From: Streptomyces sp. ITFR-16
Lineage (GTDB): Bacteria; Actinomycetota; Actinomycetes; Streptomycetales; Streptomycetaceae
Reading direction: 5' to 3'
Length of the DNA: 64,000 nt
Assembly: GCF_031844705.1 (NCBI RefSeq)
Contig: NZ_CP134609.1
Span: forward strand, 310,001-374,000
Every line of letters begins with the position of its first letter. Position 1 is the first letter of the stretch. The notes beneath the pieces are model-generated. The model was given only the letters and a program-made list of their open reading frames with translations, did not search any database and had not been told where the DNA came from. A program made the position numbers and the translations under genes. Positions 25,377 to 33,691 of the stretch are shown here, one piece after another.

Positions 25377-27632
25377 ATGGACTCTTTTGACTTGGGGCGC
25401 CTGACGGACCATGACTTCGAGGTCGTCTGCCGGGACCTGTTCGGCGAGATCCTCGGCGTGCCCCTGGAGCTCTTCCCGCGCGGCCGGGACCGCGGCATCG
25501 ATCTGCGGCACACCGCCCCGGACGGCACCACGACCGTCGTCCAGTGCAAGCACTGGCCCCGGGCCTCGCAGGCGGCGCTGATCAAGCGGCTGGCCAAGGA
25601 CGAGGTGGCGAAGGTCGCCGCGCTGAAGCCGGCCCGCTATCTGGTCGCCACGACGGTGGGGCTGACCGTCGACGGCAAGGACAAGATCCGCGACGACTTC
25701 GCCCCGTATGTGAGGACGACGGGTGACCTCTACGGTCTCGAGGAGATCGTGGCGGAGCTGCGCGGCAGGCCGGAGCTGGTCCAGCGGCACTTCAGGCTCT
25801 GGCTGAGCAGCACGGCCGTCCTGCAGACGGTGCTGCACCAGGACAAGTACCTGCGCTCGTCCTGGCTGCGGAAGGGGCTGCCGGACATGATGCGGACCTT
25901 CGTCCCGCACGAGGGCTTCGACCGGGCGAAGCGCATCCTCGACGAGCAGCACGTCTGTGTCATCGCCGGGCTCCCGGGCGTGGGCAAGACGACGGTCGCC
26001 CTGATGCTGGCGGCCTGGCGCATGGGCCACGGCCACGAGGTGCACGAGATCTCCCACGACGTCGACGAGATCGCGGCGTTGTGGCGCGAGGGGACCCCGC
26101 AGCTGTTCCTCTACGACGACTTCCTCGGGCAGACGACGCTGGACTCCCAGCTGAACAAGAACGAGGACGCCCGGCTCCTCAACGTCATCCGCGAGATCCA
26201 GGAGGCGCCGGACAAGGCCCTGGTGATGACGACCCGTGACTACATCCTGGAACACGCCCTGCTGAAGCACGAGCGGCTGGGCTCACCGGATGTGACGGAG
26301 GCGACCAGCGTCGTCCACCTCACCGATCTGAGCCTGGGGGTTCGGGGGCAGATCCTCTACAACCACGTCCACGCGTCCGGGCTCACGGCCGACCGGAAGC
26401 GGCCGTTCGCCGAACCCGCCATCTGGCAGCCGATCGTCCGGCACCGCAACTTCAGCCCCCGGCTGATCAAGGACACTCTGCGCGTCGCTTCCCGGGGGGA
26501 CCAGGACGTGGCGGCGGCGCTGCTGAAGAACCTCGACGATCCCCGGCGCATCTGGGAGCGGATCGTGGACAACGACCTCACGGACGAGGCGGTGCATCTG
26601 CTCGAAGTGCTCTTCACGTTCCGTACGACGTCACTGGAGTCTCTGCGGGAGTCGTGGTCGTTGTACCGCGAGGAAATGGGCCTGGTGGCGGACGCGCGGG
26701 CCTTCCGGCGGGCTGTGCAGGTGCTGGACGGCACGATGGTGGCCGTCGACGCGCACGGGGTGTCCTTCCACAACCCGTCGATCGCCGACTACCTCCGCTT
26801 CCACCTCGACGCCGGGCGGGCGCGGATGCCCGCGCTCCTCGGGGCGCTGGTCCAGCCGGTGCAGATCCACAGCCTGACCGATGCCGCCGGGATGCCCGAC
26901 GGAACGGGGATCCTGGCGCAGCTGAAGGCGGCCATGAAGCGGACGGAGGCGGCGGTCCTGGAGACGACGGACTACGTCGAGTGGTCCCTCGACACCGAGG
27001 ACGAGAGCATCGCGTTGAACCTCCAGTGGATCCTGGAGGTCGCCGAGGTGCTCGACTCGCGCTCCCTGGCGGCCCATGTGGTGGCGGAAGCGAACGCGGG
27101 ACTCTGCCGGGGTGAGCACGTCGAGCACCTCGTCAGTCTGGTGAACGCCATGGAGTACAGCCCGGTGATTGCTCCGGAGGAGCGGGAGCGCTTCAGCCGT
27201 GATGTGGCGGAGGAAGTCCGTCAGGCCCTCAGGGAACAGGCGTGGGCCGGGGACTGGCTCCAAGCCATCGAGCTCCACCGGACACTGGAGCAGATACCGG
27301 GGAGCACGGTTGACCAGGCCCTGCTCGACGAGGTGGTGCACTGCGCGCTCGGCGGGGTGCGCACACTCGCCAGGATGCGGGAATGCGACTTCGATGACGC
27401 TTTCACCGAGCCGATCGACAAGCTCCTGGCATTCCTCGACGAGCGCGTCGACAGCAGCGAGGACTCCGAGGATGTCGGCAAGGTCGAGAGCATCCTGCAC
27501 ACGCTCATGGCCGTCGAGGACCATGTGCGGTTCACTCCCCGCCGGGAAACCGCCGCCCCCGCCCCGTACACCGACGAGGCACGTGACAAGGCGGTCCTCA
27601 ACGAGCTGATGCGGACGCTCGCCGAGGAGTGA
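25377..27632 (+). CDS. restriction-endonuclease / nSTAND NTPase fusion, candidate anti-phage protein
   Basis: The 751-residue protein begins with a Mrr-like PD-(D/E)xK nuclease domain (about 1-130): PRGRDRGID with catalytic Asp42, then QCK with Gln56 and Lys58. A STAND-type P-loop NTPase follows: Walker A GLPGVGKTT (198-206), Walker B LFLYDD (about 243-248) and sensor MTTRDYIL. The C-terminal 350 residues are helical and probably form a winged helix plus target-sensing repeats. It resembles the REase-nSTAND3 class and, in layout, Avs proteins that recognise phage proteins and then cut DNA. It is a lone gene closed by a strong hairpin. The ATG at 25377 has AAGG upstream; the ATG at 25338 is the alternative. 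Confidence 0.85.
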   Translation: MDSFDLGRLTDHDFEVVCRDLFGEILGVPLELFPRGRDRGIDLRHTAPDGTTTVVQCKHWPRASQAALIKRLAKDEVAKVAALKPARYLVATTVGLTVDGKDKIRDDFAPYVRTTGDLYGLEEIVAELRGRPELVQRHFRLWLSSTAVLQTVLHQDKYLRSSWLRKGLPDMMRTFVPHEGFDRAKRILDEQHVCVIAGLPGVGKTTVALMLAAWRMGHGHEVHEISHDVDEIAALWREGTPQLFLYDDFLGQTTLDSQLNKNEDARLLNVIREIQEAPDKALVMTTRDYILEHALLKHERLGSPDVTEATSVVHLTDLSLGVRGQILYNHVHASGLTADRKRPFAEPAIWQPIVRHRNFSPRLIKDTLRVASRGDQDVAAALLKNLDDPRRIWERIVDNDLTDEAVHLLEVLFTFRTTSLESLRESWSLYREEMGLVADARAFRRAVQVLDGTMVAVDAHGVSFHNPSIADYLRFHLDAGRARMPALLGALVQPVQIHSLTDAAGMPDGTGILAQLKAAMKRTEAAVLETTDYVEWSLDTEDESIALNLQWILEVAEVLDSRSLAAHVVAEANAGLCRGEHVEHLVSLVNAMEYSPVIAPEERERFSRDVAEEVRQALREQAWAGDWLQAIELHRTLEQIPGSTVDQALLDEVVHCALGGVRTLARMRECDFDDAFTEPIDKLLAFLDERVDSSEDSEDVGKVESILHTLMAVEDHVRFTPRRETAAPAPYTDEARDKAVLNELMRTLAEE

Positions 27633-27640
27633 CACACGGA

Positions 27641-27670
27641 TGCCCCCGGCCGCACGCGCGGCCGGGGGCA
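27641..27670. terminator. bidirectional hairpin terminator
   Basis: TGCCCCCGGCCGC (27641-27653) pairs perfectly with 27658-27670 around a 4-base loop. It lies between the convergent nSTAND and PepSY-lipoprotein genes. Confidence 0.85.
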
Positions 27671-27688
27671 CCGGGGCAGGCGGTCGCG

Positions 27689-28483
27689 TCAGTCGTTGTC
27701 GGTCTCCTGGCGGGTGACGGAGCCGTCCGCCGCGTCGACGTCGAGGGTGGTCTTCTTCCAGTCGTCCGAGACGACGTCGACCTTCCAGACGAGGACGTTC
27801 TGGTCGTTGTCGTCCAGGTCGACGGACGTGACCGTGCCCTTCTTCTTGCCCGTGGCCGCCTTCGCCGCCTGCTGCGGCGTCTGCTTGGCCTTGGCGATCC
27901 GGTCGGCCGTGCGGCTCTTCTCCTCGGCGTCCTGGTCCGCGTCCTCGGTGGACTTGAGGACCTTGCCGGAGACCGCGTCGATGCGCACGGTGTGCTCGGT
28001 GCCGTCCTTGGCGGCGACGGCCGCGACCCACTCGGGGCCCGTACCGGGCGAGGCGCTCGTGCTCGGGGACGGGCCGGCGCTCGCGCTGGGGGACGCGCTG
28101 TCGTCGGAGTCGTCGTCCCCGTCGCCCGGGCCCTTCAGGTCGAGTTCGAGGAGCTTGCCGCCCTCGACGGCGCCCTCGGCCGTGGTGACGGCCTTGTCGA
28201 AGGTGACCTTGGTGGACGCGAGGAGGGCCTTGCGCTCCTTCTGGTCGCCGGTGAGCGGCGCGGCCGGCGAAGCGCTCTTGCTCGCGTCGGTGGAGGGGGT
28301 GGTCGTCCGCTCCGGGACGGCGCGCGCGGCTTCCGAGGTCGCGGTGCCCGTCGACGTACTGCCGCTGTCCTGACCGCAGCCGGTGAGCAGGGCGGCGGTC
28401 AGGACGACGCAGGCGGCGCCGGCCGCGCGGAGGCGGTGGGCACGCAGGAGGCCGGTGTTCTTCGGGTGGGGATCATGTCTCAT
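27689..28483 (-). CDS. PepSY-domain lipoprotein
   Basis: The 264-residue exported protein has a signal peptide with lipobox LTGC, then a long Ser/Thr/Ala/Pro-rich linker. Two PepSY-type units are centred on WVAAVAAKDGTEHTVRIDAVSGKVL and VLVWKVDVVSDDWKKTTLDVDAADGSV. PepSY domains are thought to inhibit or modulate extracellular proteases; the exact role is unknown. An acidic Ser/Asp tract (GDGDDDSDDS) and the repetitive SPSASAGPSPSTSASPGT linker sit between units. The ATG at 28483 is the first Met close before the signal peptide; upstream starts at 28516 and 28555 are less likely. It lies downstream of the APC permease on the same strand. Confidence 0.82.
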   Translation of the reverse strand: MRHDPHPKNTGLLRAHRLRAAGAACVVLTAALLTGCGQDSGSTSTGTATSEAARAVPERTTTPSTDASKSASPAAPLTGDQKERKALLASTKVTFDKAVTTAEGAVEGGKLLELDLKGPGDGDDDSDDSASPSASAGPSPSTSASPGTGPEWVAAVAAKDGTEHTVRIDAVSGKVLKSTEDADQDAEEKSRTADRIAKAKQTPQQAAKAATGKKKGTVTSVDLDDNDQNVLVWKVDVVSDDWKKTTLDVDAADGSVTRQETDND

Positions 28484-28561
28484 GCCGGGATGCCTACCGC
28501 GCGGTCCCTCCGGCATGTGGGGTGGGCGGTGGGTGTCACCCGATCGACCCGCCATCCGGTG

Positions 28562-29962
28562 TCAGGCGGCCTCGGCGTCCTCCGGGATGCTGACCAGCCA
28601 GCGGGTGTCGCGGCGGGGCCGCAGGTACAGGGCCCAGTACAGGGTGGCGAACGCCGTGATCCCGCCGGTCCACAGGAGATACGAGGTCTCCTGCTGGGTC
28701 AGGATGTACGCGAGCACCGCGATGAGCAGCACCGGGATCGCCGGCCACAGGGGCATCCGCCAGGCCGGGGCCTCGCGGTGCGTGCCGCGCCGGCAGAGCA
28801 GGGCGGCGACGGCGACCAGCAGGTACATGGCGGTGACGGAGACGCCGGTGACTCCGTACAGCGTGTCGAGGCTGACGAAGCAGAGCGCCGCGCCGGGGAT
28901 GCCGACGACGAGGGTCGCCACCCACGGCGAGCCGAACCGGCCGAGCCGGGACAGCGCCTCGTTGACCGGGGCGGGCCAGGCCTTGTCGCGGGCGGAGGCG
29001 AACAGCACGCGGGAGTTCTGGATGACCATGACGATGCCGGCGTTGATGATGGCGAGGGCGACACAGAGGCTCACGAAGGTGCCGACGGCCGAGTTGGACC
29101 AGGCCTCGACCATGCCGCTGAGGTCACCGGAGGTCAGGGTCGCGAGGTCGGGCGCGCCGACCGTGATGGCGATGACGGGCACGAGGATGACGGCCGTCGA
29201 GATGGCGAGCGTGGCGAGGACGGTACGGGACACGTTGCGCCGCGGGTCCTCCAGCTCCTCCGAGAGGTAGACGGCGGTGGAGAAGCCCTGTGTGATGAAG
29301 AGGGCGATGGCGAGTCCGGAGACGACCGTCATGGCGGTGACCGTGGAACTCGTGCCGCCCGGCGCGGCGACCGTGCCGTGCACCAGGGCGGAGGCGCCCC
29401 GCTCGGAGTGCGCGAACCCGAGGACGGCGACGACGCCCGCGGCGATCACTTCGAGGACGAGGAAGATCCCGGTGATCCAGGCGTTCGCGCGCAGGTCGAG
29501 GAGGCCCGCGAGGGTGGCCAGCAGCATGACGCCCGCCCCGGCGAGGGGGGCGGGGATGTGCACGAGGGGGGCGAGGTAGTCGGCGGTCCCCATGGCGATG
29601 ACCGGGGGCACGATCATCACGACGAGCAGTGAGAGGACGAACACGAGCCAGCCGGCCAGCCGTCCGGCCATCGTCGAGACCATGGCGTACTCGCCGCCGG
29701 CGCTCGGGATGAGGGTGCCCAGCTCCGAGTAACAGAACGCCACCGCGATACAGAGCAGCGAGCCGATGGCGATGGTGAGGGCGGTGTAGGTGCCGAGTCC
29801 GGCGAACAGGTCGGGCACGACCACGAAGAGGGTGGAGGCCGGTGTCACGCACGAGAGCGTGAGCAGGGTTCCTCCCACGACGCCGATGGAACGCTTGAGC
29901 TTCTGCGGGGTGGGCCCGGTCGCGGGGGCGAGCGCCTGGGGAGCGCTGAGCGTGTCGGTCAT
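28562..29962 (-). CDS. APC-family amino acid permease
   Basis: This 466-residue permease of the APC superfamily has about twelve hydrophobic helices. The family signature in helix 1 reads IGVVGGTLLTLSCVTPASTLFVVVPD, and helix 6 is near GLAIALFITQGFSTAVYLSEELEDPRR. It should take up an amino acid or polyamine by proton symport; the substrate is unknown. The ATG at 29962 is preceded by only a weak GGAACC. Upstream lies a 348-base non-coding region with two dyads that may control it. The PepSY lipoprotein gene follows 78 bases downstream. Confidence 0.85.
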   Translation of the reverse strand: MTDTLSAPQALAPATGPTPQKLKRSIGVVGGTLLTLSCVTPASTLFVVVPDLFAGLGTYTALTIAIGSLLCIAVAFCYSELGTLIPSAGGEYAMVSTMAGRLAGWLVFVLSLLVVMIVPPVIAMGTADYLAPLVHIPAPLAGAGVMLLATLAGLLDLRANAWITGIFLVLEVIAAGVVAVLGFAHSERGASALVHGTVAAPGGTSSTVTAMTVVSGLAIALFITQGFSTAVYLSEELEDPRRNVSRTVLATLAISTAVILVPVIAITVGAPDLATLTSGDLSGMVEAWSNSAVGTFVSLCVALAIINAGIVMVIQNSRVLFASARDKAWPAPVNEALSRLGRFGSPWVATLVVGIPGAALCFVSLDTLYGVTGVSVTAMYLLVAVAALLCRRGTHREAPAWRMPLWPAIPVLLIAVLAYILTQQETSYLLWTGGITAFATLYWALYLRPRRDTRWLVSIPEDAEAA

Positions 29963-30310
29963 CGTGTGCGGGTTCCGATCAACAGGTGCGGTCGTCGAGC
30001 GCGGGAGCGGTATCGCCTCCGGACACGGGGTGAGGGATGGTTCCGGTGCTCCCAGCGCGTCATGCAATACCGACGCGTTCCGCAGGTCAATAGCTGATTT
30101 ACTTCGGAATCCGTTGCCGGAGTGCCCTCTCTCAACGGTTTGGCGCCAAGATCGCGTCAGGACAACGGATTCGGCCAGTGCGGTAACCGCAGCGCGCGGG
30201 CACGAAAAGTTTCGTTCAAATCCACCGTTGGTTCCGCTGGGCTCCGGCGCGGCCGGATTGCTCCGTTCCGGCGGGTCGCGATCCGGCTGCTTTGGTGCGA
30301 GCCTGGAGGC
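29963..30310. promoter_or_regulatory. 348-bp divergent intergenic region with two dyads
   Basis: This is one of the longest non-coding stretches in the window and is AT-richer than its surroundings. It holds TGCGGTAACCGCA (30179-30191, 6-base arms, 1-base centre) and ACGAAAAGTTTCGT (30202-30215, 6-base arms, 2-base centre) only 10 bases apart. These lie about 100-130 bases before the small gene at 30311 and are oriented to serve either that gene or the APC permease. I see no RNA gene or open frame with actinobacterial codon bias. Confidence 0.45.
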
Positions 30311-30628
30311 ATGACCTGGGCGTCCTGGACGACACGCGGAGTGTATTCGGGGCACGGCGGCGTGCTCACCGAGGAGGTCGGGCCGCTCTCCGGCGACCTG
30401 ACGATCCACACCACTTGGGCCGACGACACGGCGCAGATCACCGTGCAGTACACCGGCGCGGCCGACTGGTTCACGATGGCGGGCAGCCCTGTGCCGTGCC
30501 CGTCCGAGGCAGCCAGCCGGGATCTGCACGATGCCGCTGTGGAGGCCGTACGGCGGGGCTCGGCGGCGACGGTGCCGACAGCGGTGCCGGAGTCGGGCCG
30601 GCGGGTGGACGAAGCCGCTTCCGAATAA
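30311..30628 (+). CDS. hypothetical protein, 105 aa
   Basis: This small soluble protein begins MTWASWTTRGVYSGHGG and contains a beta-rich stretch (LTIHTTWADDTAQITVQYTGAADW, split here only by position). It ends with an Ala/Glu-rich helix. I do not recognise a family. Codon bias is strongly actinobacterial from the ATG at 30311 but not before it. GGAGG lies only 1 base before that ATG, too close for ideal initiation, and no better in-frame start is visible. It stands alone between divergent permease and convergent importer genes and is followed by a hairpin. Confidence 0.65.
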   Translation: MTWASWTTRGVYSGHGGVLTEEVGPLSGDLTIHTTWADDTAQITVQYTGAADWFTMAGSPVPCPSEAASRDLHDAAVEAVRRGSAATVPTAVPESGRRVDEAASE

Positions 30629-30642
30629 CCGCGGACGTGCCG

Positions 30643-30674
30643 GCACGCCCGCGCGCGAGAGCGTGCGGGCGTGC
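30643..30674. terminator. hairpin between convergent genes
   Basis: GCACGCCCGC (30643-30652) pairs perfectly with GCGGGCGTGC (30665-30674), with further pairing inside the loop. It can end both the small gene and the importer operon. Confidence 0.7.
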
Positions 30675-30700
30675 GATGACGTCTGTCCGGGCGGGCGGGG

Positions 30701-31738
30701 TCAGCCGGCCTTCTTCACGAACTCCGTGGTGTACGTCTTGGACAGGTCGACGTCGGCGTTCTTCAGGTTCGGGTTGAACGCCTTCAGGACCCGCTCCACG
30801 GTGGCCGGTCCGTCCGCCGGCATCACGCCGTCCTCGGTGAACATGGGCAGGGTGCTCTTGATGGACTCCGCGTACAGCGCGGCGCCTCCTCCCTGCGCGT
30901 AGTCGGCCGGCATCTTCGCGGCGATCTCGTCGGCGCTGTGCGTCGACATCCACTTGAGTGTCTTCACGAAGGCGTTGGCCAGCTTCTGGACGGTCGCCTT
31001 GTGGCTGTTGACCCACTCCGTCTGCATATAGAGGCTGGAGGACGGGTAGAGCCCGCCGAGCGCCTGCCGGGACCCCTCCGGGGTCCGCATGTCGACGAGG
31101 ATCCTGCCCAGCTTCTTGTCGAGGACGGTGGCCACCGTGGGGTCGGTGGTCATACCGCCCTGGATGGAGCCCTGCTGGAGGGCGGAGATGAACGTCTGTC
31201 CGGCGCCGACCGCGACGGGGGTGAACTCGCTGGTCTGCACGCCGTTCTTCACCGCGAGGTACTTCGTCAGGAAGTCGGTCGAGGAGCCGAGGCCCGTCAC
31301 GCCCAGCTTCTTGCCCTTGAAGTCCTTCGCCGAGGTGATGTCGCCCGCCGCCTTGTTCGAGACGATCTCGACCTCGCCGGGCGCCTGGGAGAGCTGGACC
31401 ACCGACTCGACGTGCTTGCCCTTCACCTGGAGGTCCAGGGTGTGGTCGTAGAAGCCCACCGTGCCCTGTACGTCGCCGGAGACCAGGGCGGTTTCGGCCT
31501 GCACGCCGGCGGGCTCGGTCAGCAGTTGCACCGCCACGCCCTCGTCCTTGAAGTAGCCGAGCCGTTCGGTGAGCATCGCGGGGAGATAGATGACCTTGTC
31601 CAGGCCGCCGACCATGATCTTGACGCTGTCGTTCCTGTCGCCGGAGGCGGAGGTGGAGTCGCCTCCGCAGGCGGTCAGGCTCGCCGCGGCGAGCACTCCG
31701 GCGACGGCGAACGCCGGGATCCGTGGGGACATACGCAT
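30701..31738 (-). CDS. NitT/TauT-type ABC substrate-binding lipoprotein
   Basis: The 345-residue binding protein has a signal peptide with lipobox LTAC. The mature part is of the NMT1/SsuA class (VKIMVGGLDKVIYLPAMLTERLG near the start, TFISALQQGSIQGGMTTDP mid-way). Members bind nitrate, sulfonates, taurine or pyrimidine precursors; the ligand here is unknown. The ATG at 31738 has AAGGA 10 bases upstream; a GTG at 31747 is the alternative. It is the last gene of the ATPase-permease-binding-protein operon and follows the permease by 54 bases. Confidence 0.85.
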   Translation of the reverse strand: MRMSPRIPAFAVAGVLAAASLTACGGDSTSASGDRNDSVKIMVGGLDKVIYLPAMLTERLGYFKDEGVAVQLLTEPAGVQAETALVSGDVQGTVGFYDHTLDLQVKGKHVESVVQLSQAPGEVEIVSNKAAGDITSAKDFKGKKLGVTGLGSSTDFLTKYLAVKNGVQTSEFTPVAVGAGQTFISALQQGSIQGGMTTDPTVATVLDKKLGRILVDMRTPEGSRQALGGLYPSSSLYMQTEWVNSHKATVQKLANAFVKTLKWMSTHSADEIAAKMPADYAQGGGAALYAESIKSTLPMFTEDGVMPADGPATVERVLKAFNPNLKNADVDLSKTYTTEFVKKAG

Positions 31739-31792
31739 CGGGTTCACGTCCTTGTGAAGGAAGGTACGGAAGTGGAGGGGGAGGAGAACGCC

Positions 31793-32668
31793 TCAGCGGG
31801 CGGTGTCGGCGTCGGCCGGCTTCCAGCGGAAGAGCTGTTTCTCCAGGAAGGTGAGCAGCCCCTCGGCGAGCAGGGCGACGATCGCGAGGATGACCATGGC
31901 GGCGTAGACACCGGCCGAGTTGAAGGTGCCCTGCGAGGCGGCCACCAGCAGCCCGAGCCCCTTGGTCGCGCCGATGTACTCGCCGACGATGGCGCCGATC
32001 AGCGCGAAGCCGAAGCTGACGTGCAGGCTGGTGAAGATCCACGATGTGGCCGAGGGGATGACCACGTGAAGGGTGACCTGGCGGTTGCCGGCACCCAGGA
32101 TGCGGGAGTTGGCGACGAGATTGCGGTCGACCTCCCGGGCCCCCTGGAAGGCGTTGAAGAACACCGGGAAGAACACCAGGACGACCGCCGAGGCGACCTT
32201 GGACGCCGGGCCGAGGCCGAACCAGATCAGGAAGATGGGGGCGAGGACGATCCGGGGCAGCGCGTTGAGCACCTTGATGTACGGGCCGAGCACATCGGCG
32301 GCGAACCGGACGCGGCCGAGCGCGATGCCGAGCAGCACCCCGGCGAGCACCCCGATGACCCAGCCGAGCAGCGCCTCGTAGAGCGTGTACCAGATCTGTT
32401 CCCACAGGGAGCCCTGGGCGGTTCCCTCGGTCACCCAGGTGTGGATCTGGTCCCAGATCTTCGACGGCATCGAGAAGTTGAACGGATCGATGACGGCGGT
32501 CCTGGCCAGCCACTCCCACAGTCCGACGACCGCGACGAGCACGGCGATCCGGCTGCCCAGCACCAGCATCCTGCGGTTGCGGGCCGCCCGGGCCCTGGCC
32601 GCCGTCCGGCCGGTCCCGGTGGCGGCCCCGCCGTCGGCGGCGTCCTTCGTGACGGTGTCAGGCAGCAT
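31793..32668 (-). CDS. NitT/TauT-type ABC permease
   Basis: This 291-residue inner-membrane permease of the SsuC/TauC class has about six helices (first at 37-60). The coupling loop is near NLVANSRILGAGNRQVTLHVVIPSA. It would form a homodimer for import of an anionic or heterocyclic solute. The ATG at 32668 lies inside the ATPase gene end (11-base overlap) and has GAGAGG 10 bases upstream; the GTG at 32677 is less well placed. Neighbouring subunits on both sides make the assignment firm at family level. Confidence 0.87.
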   Translation of the reverse strand: MLPDTVTKDAADGGAATGTGRTAARARAARNRRMLVLGSRIAVLVAVVGLWEWLARTAVIDPFNFSMPSKIWDQIHTWVTEGTAQGSLWEQIWYTLYEALLGWVIGVLAGVLLGIALGRVRFAADVLGPYIKVLNALPRIVLAPIFLIWFGLGPASKVASAVVLVFFPVFFNAFQGAREVDRNLVANSRILGAGNRQVTLHVVIPSATSWIFTSLHVSFGFALIGAIVGEYIGATKGLGLLVAASQGTFNSAGVYAAMVILAIVALLAEGLLTFLEKQLFRWKPADADTAR

Positions 32669-33473
32669 CGGCCGCACCCCTCTCGCGCGTGATCCGGACC
32701 TCTTCGCCGAGCGAGGACCAGATCTCCCGGTAGATCTCCAGGAACCGGGGCTCCAGCCGCACCTGTTCGACCTTGCGCGGGCGCGGCAGCCCGATCTCGA
32801 AGACCTCCTTGACCGTGGCCGGGCCCGCCGTCATCACGACGACCTTGTCGGCCAGGGCGATGGACTCCTCCAGGTCGTGGGTGACGAAGACGACGGAGGC
32901 GCCGGTGCCGCCCCACAGCTCCAGGAGTTCGTCGGACATCAGGGCCCGGGTCTGCACGTCGAGCGCGGAGAACGGCTCGTCCATCAGCAGGATCTCCGGG
33001 TCGTTGACGAAGGTCGCCGCGAGCGCGACCCGCTTGCGCTGGCCGCCGGAGAGCTGGTGCGGATAGCGGTCCTCGAAGGAGGACAGGCCGACCCTGGCGA
33101 GCCAGGCGCGAGCCCGCTCCTTCGCCTCCGCCTTCGGCACACCCCGGAAGCGGGGGCCGGCCATCACATTGGAGAGCACGGTCCGCCAGGGGAAGACCGC
33201 GTCCTGCTGGAAGACGAAGCCGACCTTGTCGCCGATGCCGCGCACCGGTGCGCCGGAGACCAGCACCTCGCCCTCGGTGGGCTCCTCCAGGCCGCTGATC
33301 AGGGTCAGGGTGGTCGACTTGCCGCATCCGGTCGGGCCGACCACGGCGACGAACTCGCCCCGGCCGATCGTCAGGTCAAGATCCCGTACGGCGGTGTGGA
33401 GCGCCCCCGACGGAGTCCGGAACGCTTTGCTCGCCCCCCGCAGCTCGATGGCGGGGCTCGTTTCGCTGTTCAT
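32658..33473 (-). CDS. NitT/TauT-type ABC ATPase
   Basis: The 271-residue ATPase has Walker A GPTGCGKST, Q-loop FVFQQD, signature LSGGQRKRV, Walker [12 protein letters not shown] and H-loop FVTHD, as in SsuB and TauB. It is the first gene of the importer operon. A TAGCGT box (33487-33482) ends 8 bases before the ATG, so the mRNA may be leaderless. It is divergent from the CitA-like sensor kinase, which suggests that the two-component system regulates this importer. Confidence 0.88.
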   Translation of the reverse strand: MNSETSPAIELRGASKAFRTPSGALHTAVRDLDLTIGRGEFVAVVGPTGCGKSTTLTLISGLEEPTEGEVLVSGAPVRGIGDKVGFVFQQDAVFPWRTVLSNVMAGPRFRGVPKAEAKERARAWLARVGLSSFEDRYPHQLSGGQRKRVALAATFVNDPEILLMDEPFSALDVQTRALMSDELLELWGGTGASVVFVTHDLEESIALADKVVVMTAGPATVKEVFEIGLPRPRKVEQVRLEPRFLEIYREIWSSLGEEVRITRERGAADAA

Positions 33474-33481
33474 GGGCCGGG

Positions 33482-33487
33482 ACGCTA
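33482..33487 (-). promoter_or_regulatory. -10 box of a leaderless promoter (importer operon)
   Basis: On the minus strand TAGCGT (33487-33482) lies 8 bases before the ATG at 33473. No clear -35 box accompanies it. Confidence 0.4.
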
Positions 33488-33520
33488 GGGGCGGTCCGGC
33501 CGGGGCGGGAGTCTTGCGCC

Positions 33521-33537
33521 CACAAGCGCGGGTTGTG
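33521..33537. promoter_or_regulatory. CACAA-N7-TTGTG dyad between importer and two-component genes
   Basis: CACAA (33521-33525) and TTGTG (33533-33537) form a dyad in the 218-base divergent region. It sits about 50 bases upstream of the importer ATG and could be a binding site for the adjacent response regulator. A further TTGTGC lies about 25 bases away. No gene is visible in this region. Confidence 0.35.
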
Positions 33538-33691
33538 CCCGTTACCCGTGGTTCTGCTCATTGTGCTCACGCCTGGACAACGAAGCGGCGACGGGCCCTA
33601 GGCAGCGAGGTCGGTGGCGTTTACGTTGCGTTCACACGGAGCGAATCGGAGAACCGGATTCGAGGGCGGCGAGAGAGCAGAGGACGACGGC

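Noticed and set aside
30122..30310. Upstream extension of the 105-residue hypothetical protein
   Set aside because: Codon bias is lost before 30311, and the stretch contains the two regulatory-looking dyads.
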